NCBI GenBank assembly: GCA_965250265.1
Contig: CBDFNO010000014.1
Location: forward strand, 248,001 to 312,000
Reading direction: 5' to 3'
Length of the DNA: 64,000 nt
Origin: PRS1 sp965250265
GTDB taxonomy: Bacteria > Bacteroidota > Bacteroidia > Flavobacteriales > Flavobacteriaceae
The number at the start of each line of letters is the position of its first letter. Position 1 is the stretch's first letter. Under the pieces are notes generated by a model, which did not search any database, had not been told where the DNA came from, and was given only the letters and a program-made list of their open reading frames with translations. A program made the translations under genes and the position numbers. Of the stretch, positions 27,031-36,352 are shown piece after piece.

Positions 27031-27144
27031 ATGGCAGAAGAACCAACTCAAAAATATGAATGGAAATCAATATACACTATTGTTTTAGTAGCTAATGCTG
27101 TATATTTTATTTTGTTCTATTTTATAATGAATACATTCTCATAA
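27031..27144 (+). CDS. 37-residue single-pass membrane peptide
   Basis: ATG one base after the PIG-L stop and TAA one base before the symporter ATG, so it is tightly packed between them. The peptide has a charged N-terminus (AEEPTQKYEWKSIY) and one membrane helix (TIVLVANAVYFILFYFIMNTF). The spacing argues that it is translated. It may be a small subunit of the symporter, as some transporters have one-helix partners. No known family. Confidence 0.7.
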   Translation: MAEEPTQKYEWKSIYTIVLVANAVYFILFYFIMNTFS

Positions 27145-27145
27145 T

Positions 27146-28906
27146 ATGCAAACATTAGATTGGATTGATTGGGCTGTATTAACTGTAACATTAATTACTA
27201 TAGTTGGTTATGGAACATGGCAAACACGTGGAAGCAAAAATGTTCAGGATTATTTAAGAGGTGGAAATACCTCTAAATGGTGGACTATCGGATTGTCTGT
27301 TATGGCTACCCAAGCCAGTGCAATTACCTTCCTCTCTACTCCTGGACAAGCCTATAACGATGGCATGGGTTTTGTACAGTTTTATTTTGGATTACCAATA
27401 GCTATGATAGTAATCTGTATGGTTTTCATTCCTCTTTACCATCGCCTTAAAGTTTATACTGCTTATGAATATTTGGAAAGTCGTTTCGATTTAAAAACAA
27501 GAACGCTCACTGCTATTCTGTTTTTAATACAAAGAGGGTTGGCTGCTGGAATTACCATTTTTGCCCCAGCAATTATTTTATCGGTTGTTTTAGGATGGGA
27601 CTTATTGCTACTAAATATTATGATTGGTGTTTTAGTAATAATTTATACAGTTTCTGGAGGTACGCGAGCAGTAAACGTTACTCAAAAACACCAAATGATT
27701 GTAATTTTTATTGGTATGCTAGTGGCATTCTTTATAATAGTTAGCAAGCTACCACAAGACATTACTTTTACTAAAGCACTTGATATTGCCGGAGCTAGTG
27801 GCAAAATGGAGATTCTGGATTTCTCTTTCGATCTAAACAATCGTTATACATTTTGGAGTGGTATTATTGGCGGGACATTTTTAATGTTGTCTTATTTTGG
27901 GACAGATCAAAGTCAGGTACAACGCTACCTTTCCGGTAAATCGATTAGAGAAATGCGATTGGGTTTACTTTTTAATGGCTTGTTAAAAATCCCAATGCAG
28001 TTTTTTATCTTATTAGTTGGTGTTATGGTTTTTGTGTTTTATCAGTTTAATCAAGCTCCAATGAATTTTAATCCAGTTGCCACTGAGGTTGTTTTGAATT
28101 CGGAATATGCAGATGAATATAAAGAACTTTTAAAGGAACAAGAAGCGGTTTTTAATGACAAACAAATACTTATTAAATCATTTATTGAATCAGAAAATCC
28201 CAACGCTTCAAAATTTATCTCATTTGCTAATGAAGCAAGTGATGATTTAAGAAACGAAGCTAAATTATTAATAGAAAAAGCTGCTGAAGAACAAAACGTA
28301 AGAGTAGAAAGTAATGATAAAGATTATGTATTTATACATTTCATCCTTAACAATTTACCGCGTGGATTAATTGGCTTATTATTAGCTGTAATCTTAAGTG
28401 CCGCTATGTCTAGTACATCTAGTGAATTGAACGCTTTGGCATCCACAACAACTATCGATTTATACAAACGAAATACCAGTAAAAAGACAGAAACCGAAAT
28501 GGTTAAGGCATCCAGATGGTTTACAGTATTATGGGGAGTTATTGCAATTAGTATTGCTAGTGTCGCTAATCTTTTCGAAAACTTAATACAGCTTGTTAAC
28601 ATTATTGGCTCCATTTTTTATGGCAATGTATTAGGTATTTTTCTATTGGCATTTTTCTTCAAATACGTTAAATCAAATGCCGTTTTCGTAGCTGCATTAA
28701 TTACTCAAGTAATAATTATTGGTTTATTCTTTTTAGATAAATATGAGATGATTAACCTTCCTTTTTTATGGTTGAATTTTGTTGGCTGTGCAGTTGTTAT
28801 TTTTATAGCACTGTTATTATCTTATAGTAATTTGGATAGAAAAGGAAAATTTCCATTATTTATTTTAACAGCAATCTTAAGCTTTGTTGCTTTCAATATT
28901 ATTTAG
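27146..28906 (+). CDS. Sodium:solute symporter (SSS family)
   Basis: 586 residues, about 13-14 membrane helices. Typical SSS features are AVLTVTLITIVGYG in helix 1, GGNTSKWWTIGLSVMATQASAITFLSTPG in helices 1-2 (sodium-site Ser/Thr), TAYEYLESRF, and AVILSAAMSSTSSELNALAS. A cytoplasmic loop of about 80 acidic/Lys residues (300-385) is longer than usual. The solute may be a sugar or sugar acid released by the neighbouring deacetylase. One-base gap after the small membrane peptide. Confidence 0.92.
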   Translation: MQTLDWIDWAVLTVTLITIVGYGTWQTRGSKNVQDYLRGGNTSKWWTIGLSVMATQASAITFLSTPGQAYNDGMGFVQFYFGLPIAMIVICMVFIPLYHRLKVYTAYEYLESRFDLKTRTLTAILFLIQRGLAAGITIFAPAIILSVVLGWDLLLLNIMIGVLVIIYTVSGGTRAVNVTQKHQMIVIFIGMLVAFFIIVSKLPQDITFTKALDIAGASGKMEILDFSFDLNNRYTFWSGIIGGTFLMLSYFGTDQSQVQRYLSGKSIREMRLGLLFNGLLKIPMQFFILLVGVMVFVFYQFNQAPMNFNPVATEVVLNSEYADEYKELLKEQEAVFNDKQILIKSFIESENPNASKFISFANEASDDLRNEAKLLIEKAAEEQNVRVESNDKDYVFIHFILNNLPRGLIGLLLAVILSAAMSSTSSELNALASTTTIDLYKRNTSKKTETEMVKASRWFTVLWGVIAISIASVANLFENLIQLVNIIGSIFYGNVLGIFLLAFFFKYVKSNAVFVAALITQVIIIGLFFLDKYEMINLPFLWLNFVGCAVVIFIALLLSYSNLDRKGKFPLFILTAILSFVAFNII

Positions 28907-28920
28907 TTATTTAAAAAATA

Positions 28921-29907
28921 ATGTCAAGATCATTTCAAAACAGAAAAATACGTTGGGGTATTATTGGTCTAGGGAATATTGCACACAAATTTGCTACTGA
29001 TATTTTAACTGTTAATGATGCCCAACTTTATGCTGTTGCATCTCGATCACTAGAAAACGCTGACTCTTTTGCTACAAAATATAATGCTACAAAAGCCTAT
29101 ACAAGTTATATGGAACTTGCTAAAGATCCGAACGTAGATGCAGTTTATATAGCCACGCCACATAGTTTTCATAAAGACCATACGCTATTGTGTTTGGAGC
29201 ATGGTATTGCTGTATTATGTGAAAAACCTTTTGCAATGAACAGTAATGAAGTAAATGAAATGATAACAAAAGCCAAAGAAAAGAATGTGCTGCTCATGGA
29301 AGCGCTTTGTACTTCTGTTCTACCTCATTATCAGTTTGCTTTAAATGAATTAAGAAACAAAACATATGGTAATATTTTAAAACTTGAAGCCGATTTTGGT
29401 TTTAAATCTGAACATTCTTTAGATTCAAGAGTACTCAAAAAATCGCTTGGAGGCGGAAGTCTTTTAGATATTGGCATCTACCCTATTTTTGCAGCCATTT
29501 CTACTTTAGGTATGCCCCGTTCTGTTAACGCAAATGCTACTTTTTTTAAAAATGGAGCCGATAGTTCATGTGCAATGATTTTCAATTATAATAATGGTGT
29601 TAAAGCAATTTTGAAAAGCACCTTTTTAGAACATACACCAACAGAGGCTATTTTCTATTGCGAAAACGGAATCATCAAAATCAACAGCAGATTTGCTGGC
29701 CCTTCAACAGTTACCAAAATTTCTAATAACCAAGAAGAAACAATAGATTTCAATTACAAGACCAAAGGTTATGATTACGAAATTATGCACTTCAACCAAC
29801 TCTTAAGAAATGGTAAAACCGAAAGTGATATTATGTCTTTTGATTTTAGTAGAAAACTTATTCAAACCATAGATAAAGTCCGTGAAATTATTGGATTGAC
29901 TTATTAA
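28921..29907 (+). CDS. Gfo/Idh/MocA family oxidoreductase
   Basis: NAD(P)-binding WGIIGLGNIAHKFATD at the N-terminus, the catalytic-loop motif CEKPFAMN, and the C-terminal alpha/beta domain with FGFKSEH and GGGSLLDIGIYP. Length 328. The GGGSLLDIGIYP region resembles the dihydrodiol/D-xylose dehydrogenase subgroup. It follows the symporter by 14 bases, so it may process the imported solute. A bidirectional terminator lies at 29921. Confidence 0.9.
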   Translation: MSRSFQNRKIRWGIIGLGNIAHKFATDILTVNDAQLYAVASRSLENADSFATKYNATKAYTSYMELAKDPNVDAVYIATPHSFHKDHTLLCLEHGIAVLCEKPFAMNSNEVNEMITKAKEKNVLLMEALCTSVLPHYQFALNELRNKTYGNILKLEADFGFKSEHSLDSRVLKKSLGGGSLLDIGIYPIFAAISTLGMPRSVNANATFFKNGADSSCAMIFNYNNGVKAILKSTFLEHTPTEAIFYCENGIIKINSRFAGPSTVTKISNNQEETIDFNYKTKGYDYEIMHFNQLLRNGKTESDIMSFDFSRKLIQTIDKVREIIGLTY

Positions 29908-29920
29908 GCCATTATTACAA

Positions 29921-29967
29921 AAAAAGCGCAACTTCTCGATAATTATCGGGATTAGTTGCGCTTTTTT
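29921..29967. terminator. Bidirectional terminator
   Basis: Stem AAAAAGCGCAACT / AGTTGCGCTTTTT, with an inner TCTCGAT/ATCGGGA stem near the loop, serves both the plus-strand oxidoreductase and the minus-strand DUF2911 gene. Confidence 0.85.
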
Positions 29968-29987
29968 ATTATAAAATATTCTAAATC

Positions 29988-30830
29988 TTATTCCATCCAC
30001 TCTGCAATAGACTCTTTATTCATCTTTACATAGGCATCATTTCCTGCTTCTTTAGAAGCAGCTAATGACTTTTCGGCAACTGCAATAGCTCCTTTTTTAT
30101 CTCCAGCTTTTGCATAAATTAAAGATTGCTGTCTTAATTGCCAAAAACGAGGTGTCTCTGTCATACTCATAGCTTTATCAATCCATTCTTTTGCTTTGCT
30201 GATATCTTTCCCTTCATTGAAATAATAAGATGCAGCAGCATAATAATCACCAAATCCAGGACCATTTAAGGTTTTATCAATAGCAGTCATAACTACTTCA
30301 TCTGCTGATACTGAAAATGGAATTGATACATATGTCATTTCCCAAATAAAATCTAATGTAGCACTTGTATTGGTAATATTATTTATGTCAATTGTTAGAG
30401 TTTCTACATTAAAAGGAATTGTAATAGTCTGGATAGTTGATTTTGCAGCTACTTTAGAATCGTCCCATTCTTGAGGTGCTCCACCTCCATTGTGATCAGT
30501 ATAGAAAAATACATCCCAAGATGATTCATTTGGAGTAACAAAAATGGCATATGTTCCAGCTTTTAAAGGCTGACCATCCATCATTATATCATCGCTAAAT
30601 GTAATTTTAGTTCTAGCATTCGCTCCAGCTCTCCAAACTTTTCCATATGGTTCAAGTCCGCCAAATATTTTTCTTCCCTTTACACCAGGTCGAGAGTATT
30701 CAATAGTAATATCAGTCAATCCCACTTTCTGCTCTAGCTTTGAAAAGGGGCTTGGCGCTGGTGTTTGTATCTGTGCATTTACAGCATAAGACATTGTAAA
30801 TGCTAATGTAATTAATAGAATTTTTTTCAT
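29988..30830 (-). CDS. DUF2911 exported protein
   Basis: Signal peptide (KKILLITLAFTMSYAVNA), then the DUF2911 domain (about 30-180: ITIEYSRPGVKGRKIFGGL, YGKVWRAGANART, LKAGTYAIFV, WDVFFYTDHNGGG). It ends in a helical, TPR-like region (ASYYFNEGKDISKAKEWIDKAM, GDKKGAIAVAEKS). The family is common in Bacteroidota but has no assigned activity. Stand-alone gene, upstream region 30831-31022 shared with the M20 peptidase. Confidence 0.9.
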   Translation of the reverse strand: MKKILLITLAFTMSYAVNAQIQTPAPSPFSKLEQKVGLTDITIEYSRPGVKGRKIFGGLEPYGKVWRAGANARTKITFSDDIMMDGQPLKAGTYAIFVTPNESSWDVFFYTDHNGGGAPQEWDDSKVAAKSTIQTITIPFNVETLTIDINNITNTSATLDFIWEMTYVSIPFSVSADEVVMTAIDKTLNGPGFGDYYAAASYYFNEGKDISKAKEWIDKAMSMTETPRFWQLRQQSLIYAKAGDKKGAIAVAEKSLAASKEAGNDAYVKMNKESIAEWME

Positions 30831-31022
30831 TGTGATTAGGTTTTTTAGTGTATAAATAATAGAGCATAAAATTACGGATTAGTACTGCCTTTAAATGTTA
30901 ACAAAACCATAAATTAACATAGAAACTTAAGCAGCTTTTATCATTAGAATATCTGAATTATTTTGGTCTAAATTCCTAAAAAAGTTTTTATACCTTTAAA
31001 ACAAATTTAAAACCAAACCAAA

Positions 31023-32459
31023 ATGAAAATCAAATTAGCACTAACCATAGTCTTTTGTTTTGCCATTTGTAATTCCTTTACACAGAACAAAATGAGCAAA
31101 ACAAAGAAAGCTATTATTGCGTCTGTAGAGAAACACGAAGCCAACCTTATTAAAATGAGTGATGAAATTTGGGCTTTGGCTGAAACAGCTTTCGAAGAAA
31201 CTAAATCTTCAAAAATATTATCGGATTATGCCGAACAACAAGGCTTCACAGTAGAACGAGGTGTTGCAGGTATGCCAACCGCTTTTGTAGCTACTTACGG
31301 TTCTGGGAAACCTGTTATTAGTGTCTTGGGTGAGTTTGATGCCCTTCCGGGTATTTCACAAAAAGCAGAAGCAACTAAATCCCCTTTAAATGAAGGAGCT
31401 GGAGGTCATGGTTGCGGTCATAATATGTTTGGTGCAGGAAGTTTGGGAGCAGCTATTGCCATAAAAGAGCTCATAGAAAATGGAACTTTAAAAGGTACAG
31501 TTAAATTTATGGGCACACCTAGTGAAGAAAAATATTTTGGTAAAATATGGATGGTTAATGCTGGACTTTGGAACGATGTAGATGTAAACATAAGCTGGCA
31601 TCCTTCGGCTTCAATTGAGGCCGATGTACAAAGTTCTCTGGCGCTTGTAGATTTTAAAATAGAATTTTTTGGCCAAGCTGCTCATGCATCTGGTGATCCT
31701 TGGAATGGTAGAAGCGCTTCTGATGCTTTAGAAATTTACACCACCGGAATTAACTATTATAGAGAGCATGTGAAGCCTACGGTTAGAATGCATTATCATA
31801 TTCAGGATGGTGGACAGGTTGTAAATGTGGTACCCGATTACTCAAGATTATGGATGCGTGTTCGTGACACCAAACGCGCGGGAATGATGCCAGTTTACGA
31901 GCGTGCTATGAAAATGGTTGAAGGTGCTGCTATAATGGCGAATGTAGATTATAAAATATCGCTTATCTCCGGAATATACGAAGTACTTGTAAATCGTGAA
32001 GGCGGAAAAATTATGCAAGCAAATCTCGAGCTTCTTGGTCCTATAGAATATACAGATGAAGAAACAGCATTTGGTAAAAAGATTCAAGAAAATACTGGAA
32101 AAAAGCAAGTGGGTATGGACAGTAAAATTAAACCACTTGAAGACACTAGAGAGCATCCTGGTGGTGGCTCGACAGATGTAGGTGATGTAAGCTGGAATGT
32201 TGCTAATATTAATCTTGGTGTAACGACAGCACCCAAAGATACACCTTGGCATTCCTGGGCTGTTGTAGCTTGTGGTGGTATGAGTATTGGACATAAAGGC
32301 CTTTCATATGCATCAAAAGCAATGGCAATGACTATGGCTGATTTGTTTGAAAACCTAGAACTTATAGAAAAAGTAAAAGCCGAATATAGAGAACGTAAAG
32401 GTGACGAGGTTTATAAGGCTATTATCCCAGAAGGCCCTCCACCAATTAATGGGAACTAA
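31023..32459 (+). CDS. M20 family amidohydrolase, AbgB-like
   Basis: Signal peptide, then an M20/M40 metalloenzyme: GEFDALPG, GGHGCGHNMFG (metal ligands), GTPSEE, the dimerisation region with FFGQAAHASGDPWNGRSA, and the late HPGGGSTDVGDVSWN. At 478 residues it resembles p-aminobenzoyl-glutamate hydrolase subunit B and related amidohydrolases. Exported forms may release amino acids from conjugates. Substrate inferred only at family level. Confidence 0.9.
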   Translation: MKIKLALTIVFCFAICNSFTQNKMSKTKKAIIASVEKHEANLIKMSDEIWALAETAFEETKSSKILSDYAEQQGFTVERGVAGMPTAFVATYGSGKPVISVLGEFDALPGISQKAEATKSPLNEGAGGHGCGHNMFGAGSLGAAIAIKELIENGTLKGTVKFMGTPSEEKYFGKIWMVNAGLWNDVDVNISWHPSASIEADVQSSLALVDFKIEFFGQAAHASGDPWNGRSASDALEIYTTGINYYREHVKPTVRMHYHIQDGGQVVNVVPDYSRLWMRVRDTKRAGMMPVYERAMKMVEGAAIMANVDYKISLISGIYEVLVNREGGKIMQANLELLGPIEYTDEETAFGKKIQENTGKKQVGMDSKIKPLEDTREHPGGGSTDVGDVSWNVANINLGVTTAPKDTPWHSWAVVACGGMSIGHKGLSYASKAMAMTMADLFENLELIEKVKAEYRERKGDEVYKAIIPEGPPPINGN

Positions 32460-32520
32460 AGCGTGTACAGATGTACTGTTTACATACAAATATAGGCTGT
32501 ATAAAGATGTATAATACATA

Positions 32521-33337
32521 TATATATAAACAAGTTGTGCATAATTAAATGAAATGATAAACGACATAAAGAATTCTATAAATAAAATTCTTAACGAAAG
32601 ACTTACTAGCCCATTCTATGGAACTTTTATTCTGGCTTGGTTAGTTTGGAATTGGCGAATACTATATCTTTCCTTTTTCGTTAGTGAAGATAAAATTGAG
32701 ACTGATAAAATATCGTATATAATAGAAAAATTTTCTGACTTAAAATATATTGTGTTTTTACCTCTGATTTCAACAATTATCTTAATTACATTAATTCCTT
32801 TTATAACCAATAGAGCATATTGGATTTCATTATTATATAATCAATGGAAAGTAAATAAGCGAAATGAAGTACAAAAAAAAGATTTATTAACCATTGAACA
32901 ATCATTAAACTTAAGGGAACAAATTAAGTCACAAGAAAAAAGATTTGAGGAATTGCTTGAAGATAAAAATACAGAATTAAAACAATTGAGACTTCAAATT
33001 GCAGAATTTTCAAATAAACCAAATTCTGTAAGTACACCTACTGCATCAAAATCTGAATTAAGCCTAAAAGGTCTTCAAAATTTAGTGAATAAAATAATGG
33101 ATAACACTATACTTTCCAAAGGATTAGACGAAGTTAATTATTATATTCAAGGAGGATATTCTGGACTTAAAGACTCTGATAATATTACAACGGATATTAT
33201 TTCTTTTTTTGAATCAAATGACATTATTGAAAACAAAGGCAAAGGAATGTATGGATTAACCGAGAACGGAAAAAAAGTAAATCGTACTATTACAAGTAGA
33301 AAATTTAAATAACTATGCACAACAACGTGTATATATA
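32521..33337. repeat. Inverted repeats framing a single gene
   Basis: GTTGTGCATAATT at 32534-32546 and its inverted copy AACTATGCACAAC at 33311-33323 (12 of 13 match) frame the gene at 32554-33312. Both are flanked outside by TATATATA runs, and the right copy overlaps the stop codon. Confidence 0.55.
32554..33312 (+). CDS. Unknown two-pass membrane protein with coiled coil
   Basis: 252 residues. Two membrane segments near the N-terminus (GTFILAWLVWNWRILYLSFF, about 24-43, and IVFLPLISTIILITLIPFI, about 66-84), a coiled coil (REQIKSQEKRFEELLEDKN, about 125-155), a short linker, and a C-terminal winged-helix-like domain (ITTDIISFFESNDIIENKG, MYGLTENGKKVN). No known family is recognised. The frame of inverted repeats and its position between two convergent core genes suggest a mobile gene cassette; a defence or regulatory role is possible but unproven. 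Confidence 0.65.
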   Translation: MINDIKNSINKILNERLTSPFYGTFILAWLVWNWRILYLSFFVSEDKIETDKISYIIEKFSDLKYIVFLPLISTIILITLIPFITNRAYWISLLYNQWKVNKRNEVQKKDLLTIEQSLNLREQIKSQEKRFEELLEDKNTELKQLRLQIAEFSNKPNSVSTPTASKSELSLKGLQNLVNKIMDNTILSKGLDEVNYYIQGGYSGLKDSDNITTDIISFFESNDIIENKGKGMYGLTENGKKVNRTITSRKFK

Positions 33338-33351
33338 ATTAATTGCTTTAA

Positions 33352-34659
33352 CTAAACCCTTTCAATCTTTGCACCAATAGCACGTAAGCGTTCGTCTATA
33401 CGCTCGTAACCTCGATCTATTTGTTCGATGTTATGGATGGTAGAAGTACCTTTAGCCGAAAGTGCAGCAATAAGCAAAGAAATACCAGCTCTAATATCTG
33501 GAGAGGTCATTGTGGTTGCTTTTAGATCCGATTTAAAATCGTGACCTATTACAGTCGCGCGATGTGGATCACACAAAATAATCTTTGCTCCCATATCAAT
33601 TAATTTATCGACAAAAAATAAACGGCTTTCAAACATTTTTTGATGTACCAATACTTCGCCTTTTGCCTGAGTAGCTATCACCAAAATAATACTCAATAAA
33701 TCTGGTGTAAATCCTGGCCAAGGTGCATCTGCAACTGTAAGAATAGAACCGTCAATATAGTTTTGTATTTCATAACCATTTGTATGTTCTGGTATAAAAA
33801 TATCGTCATTTATATTTTCAATAGTAATCCCTAATTTTCTAAATACATCAGGTATTTGCCCTAGATCATCCCAACTCACATTTTTTATAGTGAGTGCACT
33901 TTTTGTCATTGCAGCTAAACCAATCCAACTACCAATTTCTACCATATCTGGTAGTATTGTGTGTTCTGTTCCGTTTAATGAAGCTACACCTTCAATTGTT
34001 AATTTATTAGAACCTACACCTGATATCTTTGCTCCCATTAGGTTAAGCATTTTACAAAGCTGCTGTAAATAAGGTTCACAAGCTGCATTGTAGATTGTTG
34101 TAGTGCCTTCTGCTAAAACTGAAGCCATTACAATATTTGCTGTTCCTGTAACCGAAGCTTCATCAAGTAAAATATAAGCTCCTTTAAGCTTCTTGGCTTC
34201 TACACCATAGAAGTGATCTTCTCTATTATATCTAAATTCTGCTCCTAATTTTATAAAGCCTTCAAAATGTGTATCTAAACGACGACGACCAATTTTATCA
34301 CCTCCCGGCTTTGGAATATATCCTTTACCAAAACGAGCTAATAATGGTCCAACTATCAAAATAGAACCTCTTAATCCACGACCAGCTTCTTTAAAAGCTG
34401 AAGATTCTAAATACTTTAAATTAATCTCATCGGCCTGAAAACTGTAAGAACCATAAGAAAGTTTTTTAATTTTTACACCTAGATTTCCTAGAAGTACAAT
34501 AAGTTTATTGACATCAATTATATCTGGAATGTTGTGAATGGTAATTTTTTCGGAAGATAAAAGTACAGCACATAAAATTTGTAGCGTTTCATTTTTTGCT
34601 CCTTGTGGCTTTATTTCGCCACTTAATTTATGACCTCCTTCTATTTTAAAAGTTCCCAT
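33352..34659 (-). CDS. murA: UDP-N-acetylglucosamine 1-carboxyvinyltransferase MurA
   Basis: First committed step of peptidoglycan synthesis. Seen are GGHKLSGEIKPQGAKNETLQIL, GRGLRGSILIVGPLLARFG (note RG in place of the Cys-containing active loop seen in most MurA, so this may be an Asp/other-type loop), KPGGDKIGRRRLDTHFEGF and the final RGYERIDERLRAIGA. Length 435. DUF4290 follows upstream, as in many flavobacteria. Confidence 0.95.
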   Translation of the reverse strand: MGTFKIEGGHKLSGEIKPQGAKNETLQILCAVLLSSEKITIHNIPDIIDVNKLIVLLGNLGVKIKKLSYGSYSFQADEINLKYLESSAFKEAGRGLRGSILIVGPLLARFGKGYIPKPGGDKIGRRRLDTHFEGFIKLGAEFRYNREDHFYGVEAKKLKGAYILLDEASVTGTANIVMASVLAEGTTTIYNAACEPYLQQLCKMLNLMGAKISGVGSNKLTIEGVASLNGTEHTILPDMVEIGSWIGLAAMTKSALTIKNVSWDDLGQIPDVFRKLGITIENINDDIFIPEHTNGYEIQNYIDGSILTVADAPWPGFTPDLLSIILVIATQAKGEVLVHQKMFESRLFFVDKLIDMGAKIILCDPHRATVIGHDFKSDLKATTMTSPDIRAGISLLIAALSAKGTSTIHNIEQIDRGYERIDERLRAIGAKIERV

Positions 34660-34667
34660 AAAAGAAT

Positions 34668-35315
34668 TTAGTAACGCTTTCTATTACGATGATTGCTAGG
34701 TTTTTTGCCTTTTTTAGTATTAGTATTACTACTATATTTCTTTTTAGAACGCATTAAATTTGTTGATTCGCTTAAAGCTTCTTTACTTTCTTTTAAATTT
34801 AATTTTCCATCAGAAAGTTCAAACAAATGATTAAAAATTACAGCATCTTCAACAGTATCTTTATTCCAAATTAAAAAACACTTTTTCATATGGTTAGCAA
34901 TAGTAAACACTAAAGCTTCTTTCATTTCTCCTTCTTCCCAAGTATTAGCAACATCTATCATCGTTTTAATATTATTACCATAAAAACGATATTTAGGGTA
35001 ATTTTGTGGATAATCTAAAGGCTCTGGACGTGCTTCTAAAACTTCTCGTTCTGGTTTTTCGAAAGGAAAATCTGCATCCAATTCAAAATCGGACATAATA
35101 TAAAGTTGGTCCCATAATTTATGCTGAAAATCGGGAACATCGCGTAAATGCGGCTGTAAATTCCCCATTATCGCAATAATTGATTTAGCATATTTATTTC
35201 GTTCCTCTTTTGTTTCTCTCGATTTAGCGTAATTAATCATTTTTTGCATATGTCTTCCATATTCTGGAATGATTAAATGCTCGCGTTCTGTGTTGTACTG
35301 TAATTGATCTATCAA
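34668..35315 (-). CDS. DUF4290 protein
   Basis: 215 residues: MIDQLQYNTEREHLIIPEYG, an N-terminal helical domain with PHLRDVPDFQHKLWDQLY and YRFYGNNIKTMID, and a very basic Lys/Arg/Asn tail (SKKKYSSNTNTKKGKKPSN). Lies eight bases upstream of murA on the same strand, an arrangement kept in many Bacteroidota. Role unknown; the basic tail could bind nucleic acid or membrane. Confidence 0.9.
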   Translation of the reverse strand: MIDQLQYNTEREHLIIPEYGRHMQKMINYAKSRETKEERNKYAKSIIAIMGNLQPHLRDVPDFQHKLWDQLYIMSDFELDADFPFEKPEREVLEARPEPLDYPQNYPKYRFYGNNIKTMIDVANTWEEGEMKEALVFTIANHMKKCFLIWNKDTVEDAVIFNHLFELSDGKLNLKESKEALSESTNLMRSKKKYSSNTNTKKGKKPSNHRNRKRY

Positions 35316-35413
35316 AATTAAAATGTTATGTGTAGTATTATTATTCTATGAAGCCTTCAATAATGCGCAAAATACAAAAAAAAAATAATGACAGTAAATA
35401 TAAGCTGTATTAA

Positions 35414-35707
35414 TTATAACGAGATAACGCCTTCAATAGTGTTTGCTACTTCAATATATTTTGCAACAACTGCGTCAGGATTTATCATTATTAAGTTTAT
35501 AGATATACTAGTGTACTTTCCATTTTTAGATTCGGTAGTCTGTATTACCGCTCCTCCGTCATTAAAAAGCGATTCTAGTTTTTCGATTTTACTTACTTCT
35601 GTTTTTACAATAAACTTATATAAATATTCTGAAGGCCAAGTTGTTGTCTCTTTTAATTGATTTTTAAGTTTTGTATAAAATTCTTCAGCATTAGGTATAT
35701 CGCTCAT
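35414..35707 (-). CDS. DUF493 (YbeD-like) small protein
   Basis: Compact alpha/beta domain of the DUF493/YbeD family: FYTKLKNQLKETTTWPSEYLYKFIVK, then SKNGKYTSISINLIM. I chose ATG 35707 (MSDIPNAEEFY) over the in-frame ATG at 35731, as family members begin just before the helix. Regulatory, ACT-like fold; function unknown. Stand-alone, divergent from the ATPase at 35789. Confidence 0.85.
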   Translation of the reverse strand: MSDIPNAEEFYTKLKNQLKETTTWPSEYLYKFIVKTEVSKIEKLESLFNDGGAVIQTTESKNGKYTSISINLIMINPDAVVAKYIEVANTIEGVISL

Positions 35708-35788
35708 GGTCTCATGTTTATTGAATTGCAAATATAATTTTTTATTCCCTTTTTAATTACGATTTTTACAGCTAAATTCTTACCTGTT

Positions 35789-36352
35789 TTGAATACAAAA
35801 AAAATTGTAATAACTGGTGGTCCTGGAACTGGAAAGACTTCAATCATTAATGAATTGAAAAGGAAAAATTTTTATTGCTTTGAAGAAATAATAAGAACAT
35901 TGACTTTAGCTGCTAAAAAGGAAAACGATGCTTCAACACATCTTTCTAATCCCATTGCTTTTGTTAACGATCCAATGTTATTTAATACTAATTTACTTAA
36001 CGGAAGAATAGCACAATTTAAACAGGCCAATATCATAGAAAAAAAGATTAGTTTCTTTGATAGAGGGATTCCAGATGTTTTAGCATATATGTCTTTTTTT
36101 AATCAAGAATATGGAGAAATATTTACAAATGCATGTAAAGAGAACGTATATAATTATGTATTCTTATTGCCGCCCTGGAAAGATATCTATAAATCGGATA
36201 ATGAACGATTTGAAACTTTTGAACAATCGAAAAAAATTCATCTTCATTTAGTTGAAATCTATAAAAAATTTGGATATAAAATTATTGAAGTCCCTTTTGG
36301 AACAATAAAAGAACGTACTAATTTCATCTTAACCATTCTAGAAAATTTATAA
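35789..36352 (+). CDS. P-loop ATPase, AAA_28 family
   Basis: Walker A GGPGTGKTSIINELK at the N-terminus, a FFDRGIPDVLAYM segment for Walker B and lid, and DNERFETFEQSKKIH. Length 187, similar to the predicted nucleoside/nicotinamide-riboside-type kinases of the AAA_28 group. The start is one base into the recQ ATG arrangement: its stop overlaps the recQ start by one base, so the two are coupled. Substrate unknown. Confidence 0.85.
   Translation: MNTKKIVITGGPGTGKTSIINELKRKNFYCFEEIIRTLTLAAKKENDASTHLSNPIAFVNDPMLFNTNLLNGRIAQFKQANIIEKKISFFDRGIPDVLAYMSFFNQEYGEIFTNACKENVYNYVFLLPPWKDIYKSDNERFETFEQSKKIHLHLVEIYKKFGYKIIEVPFGTIKERTNFILTILENL

Noticed and set aside
31848..32294. A 148-codon minus-strand frame inside the M20 peptidase gene
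   Set aside because: Antisense shadow of a well-supported enzyme.
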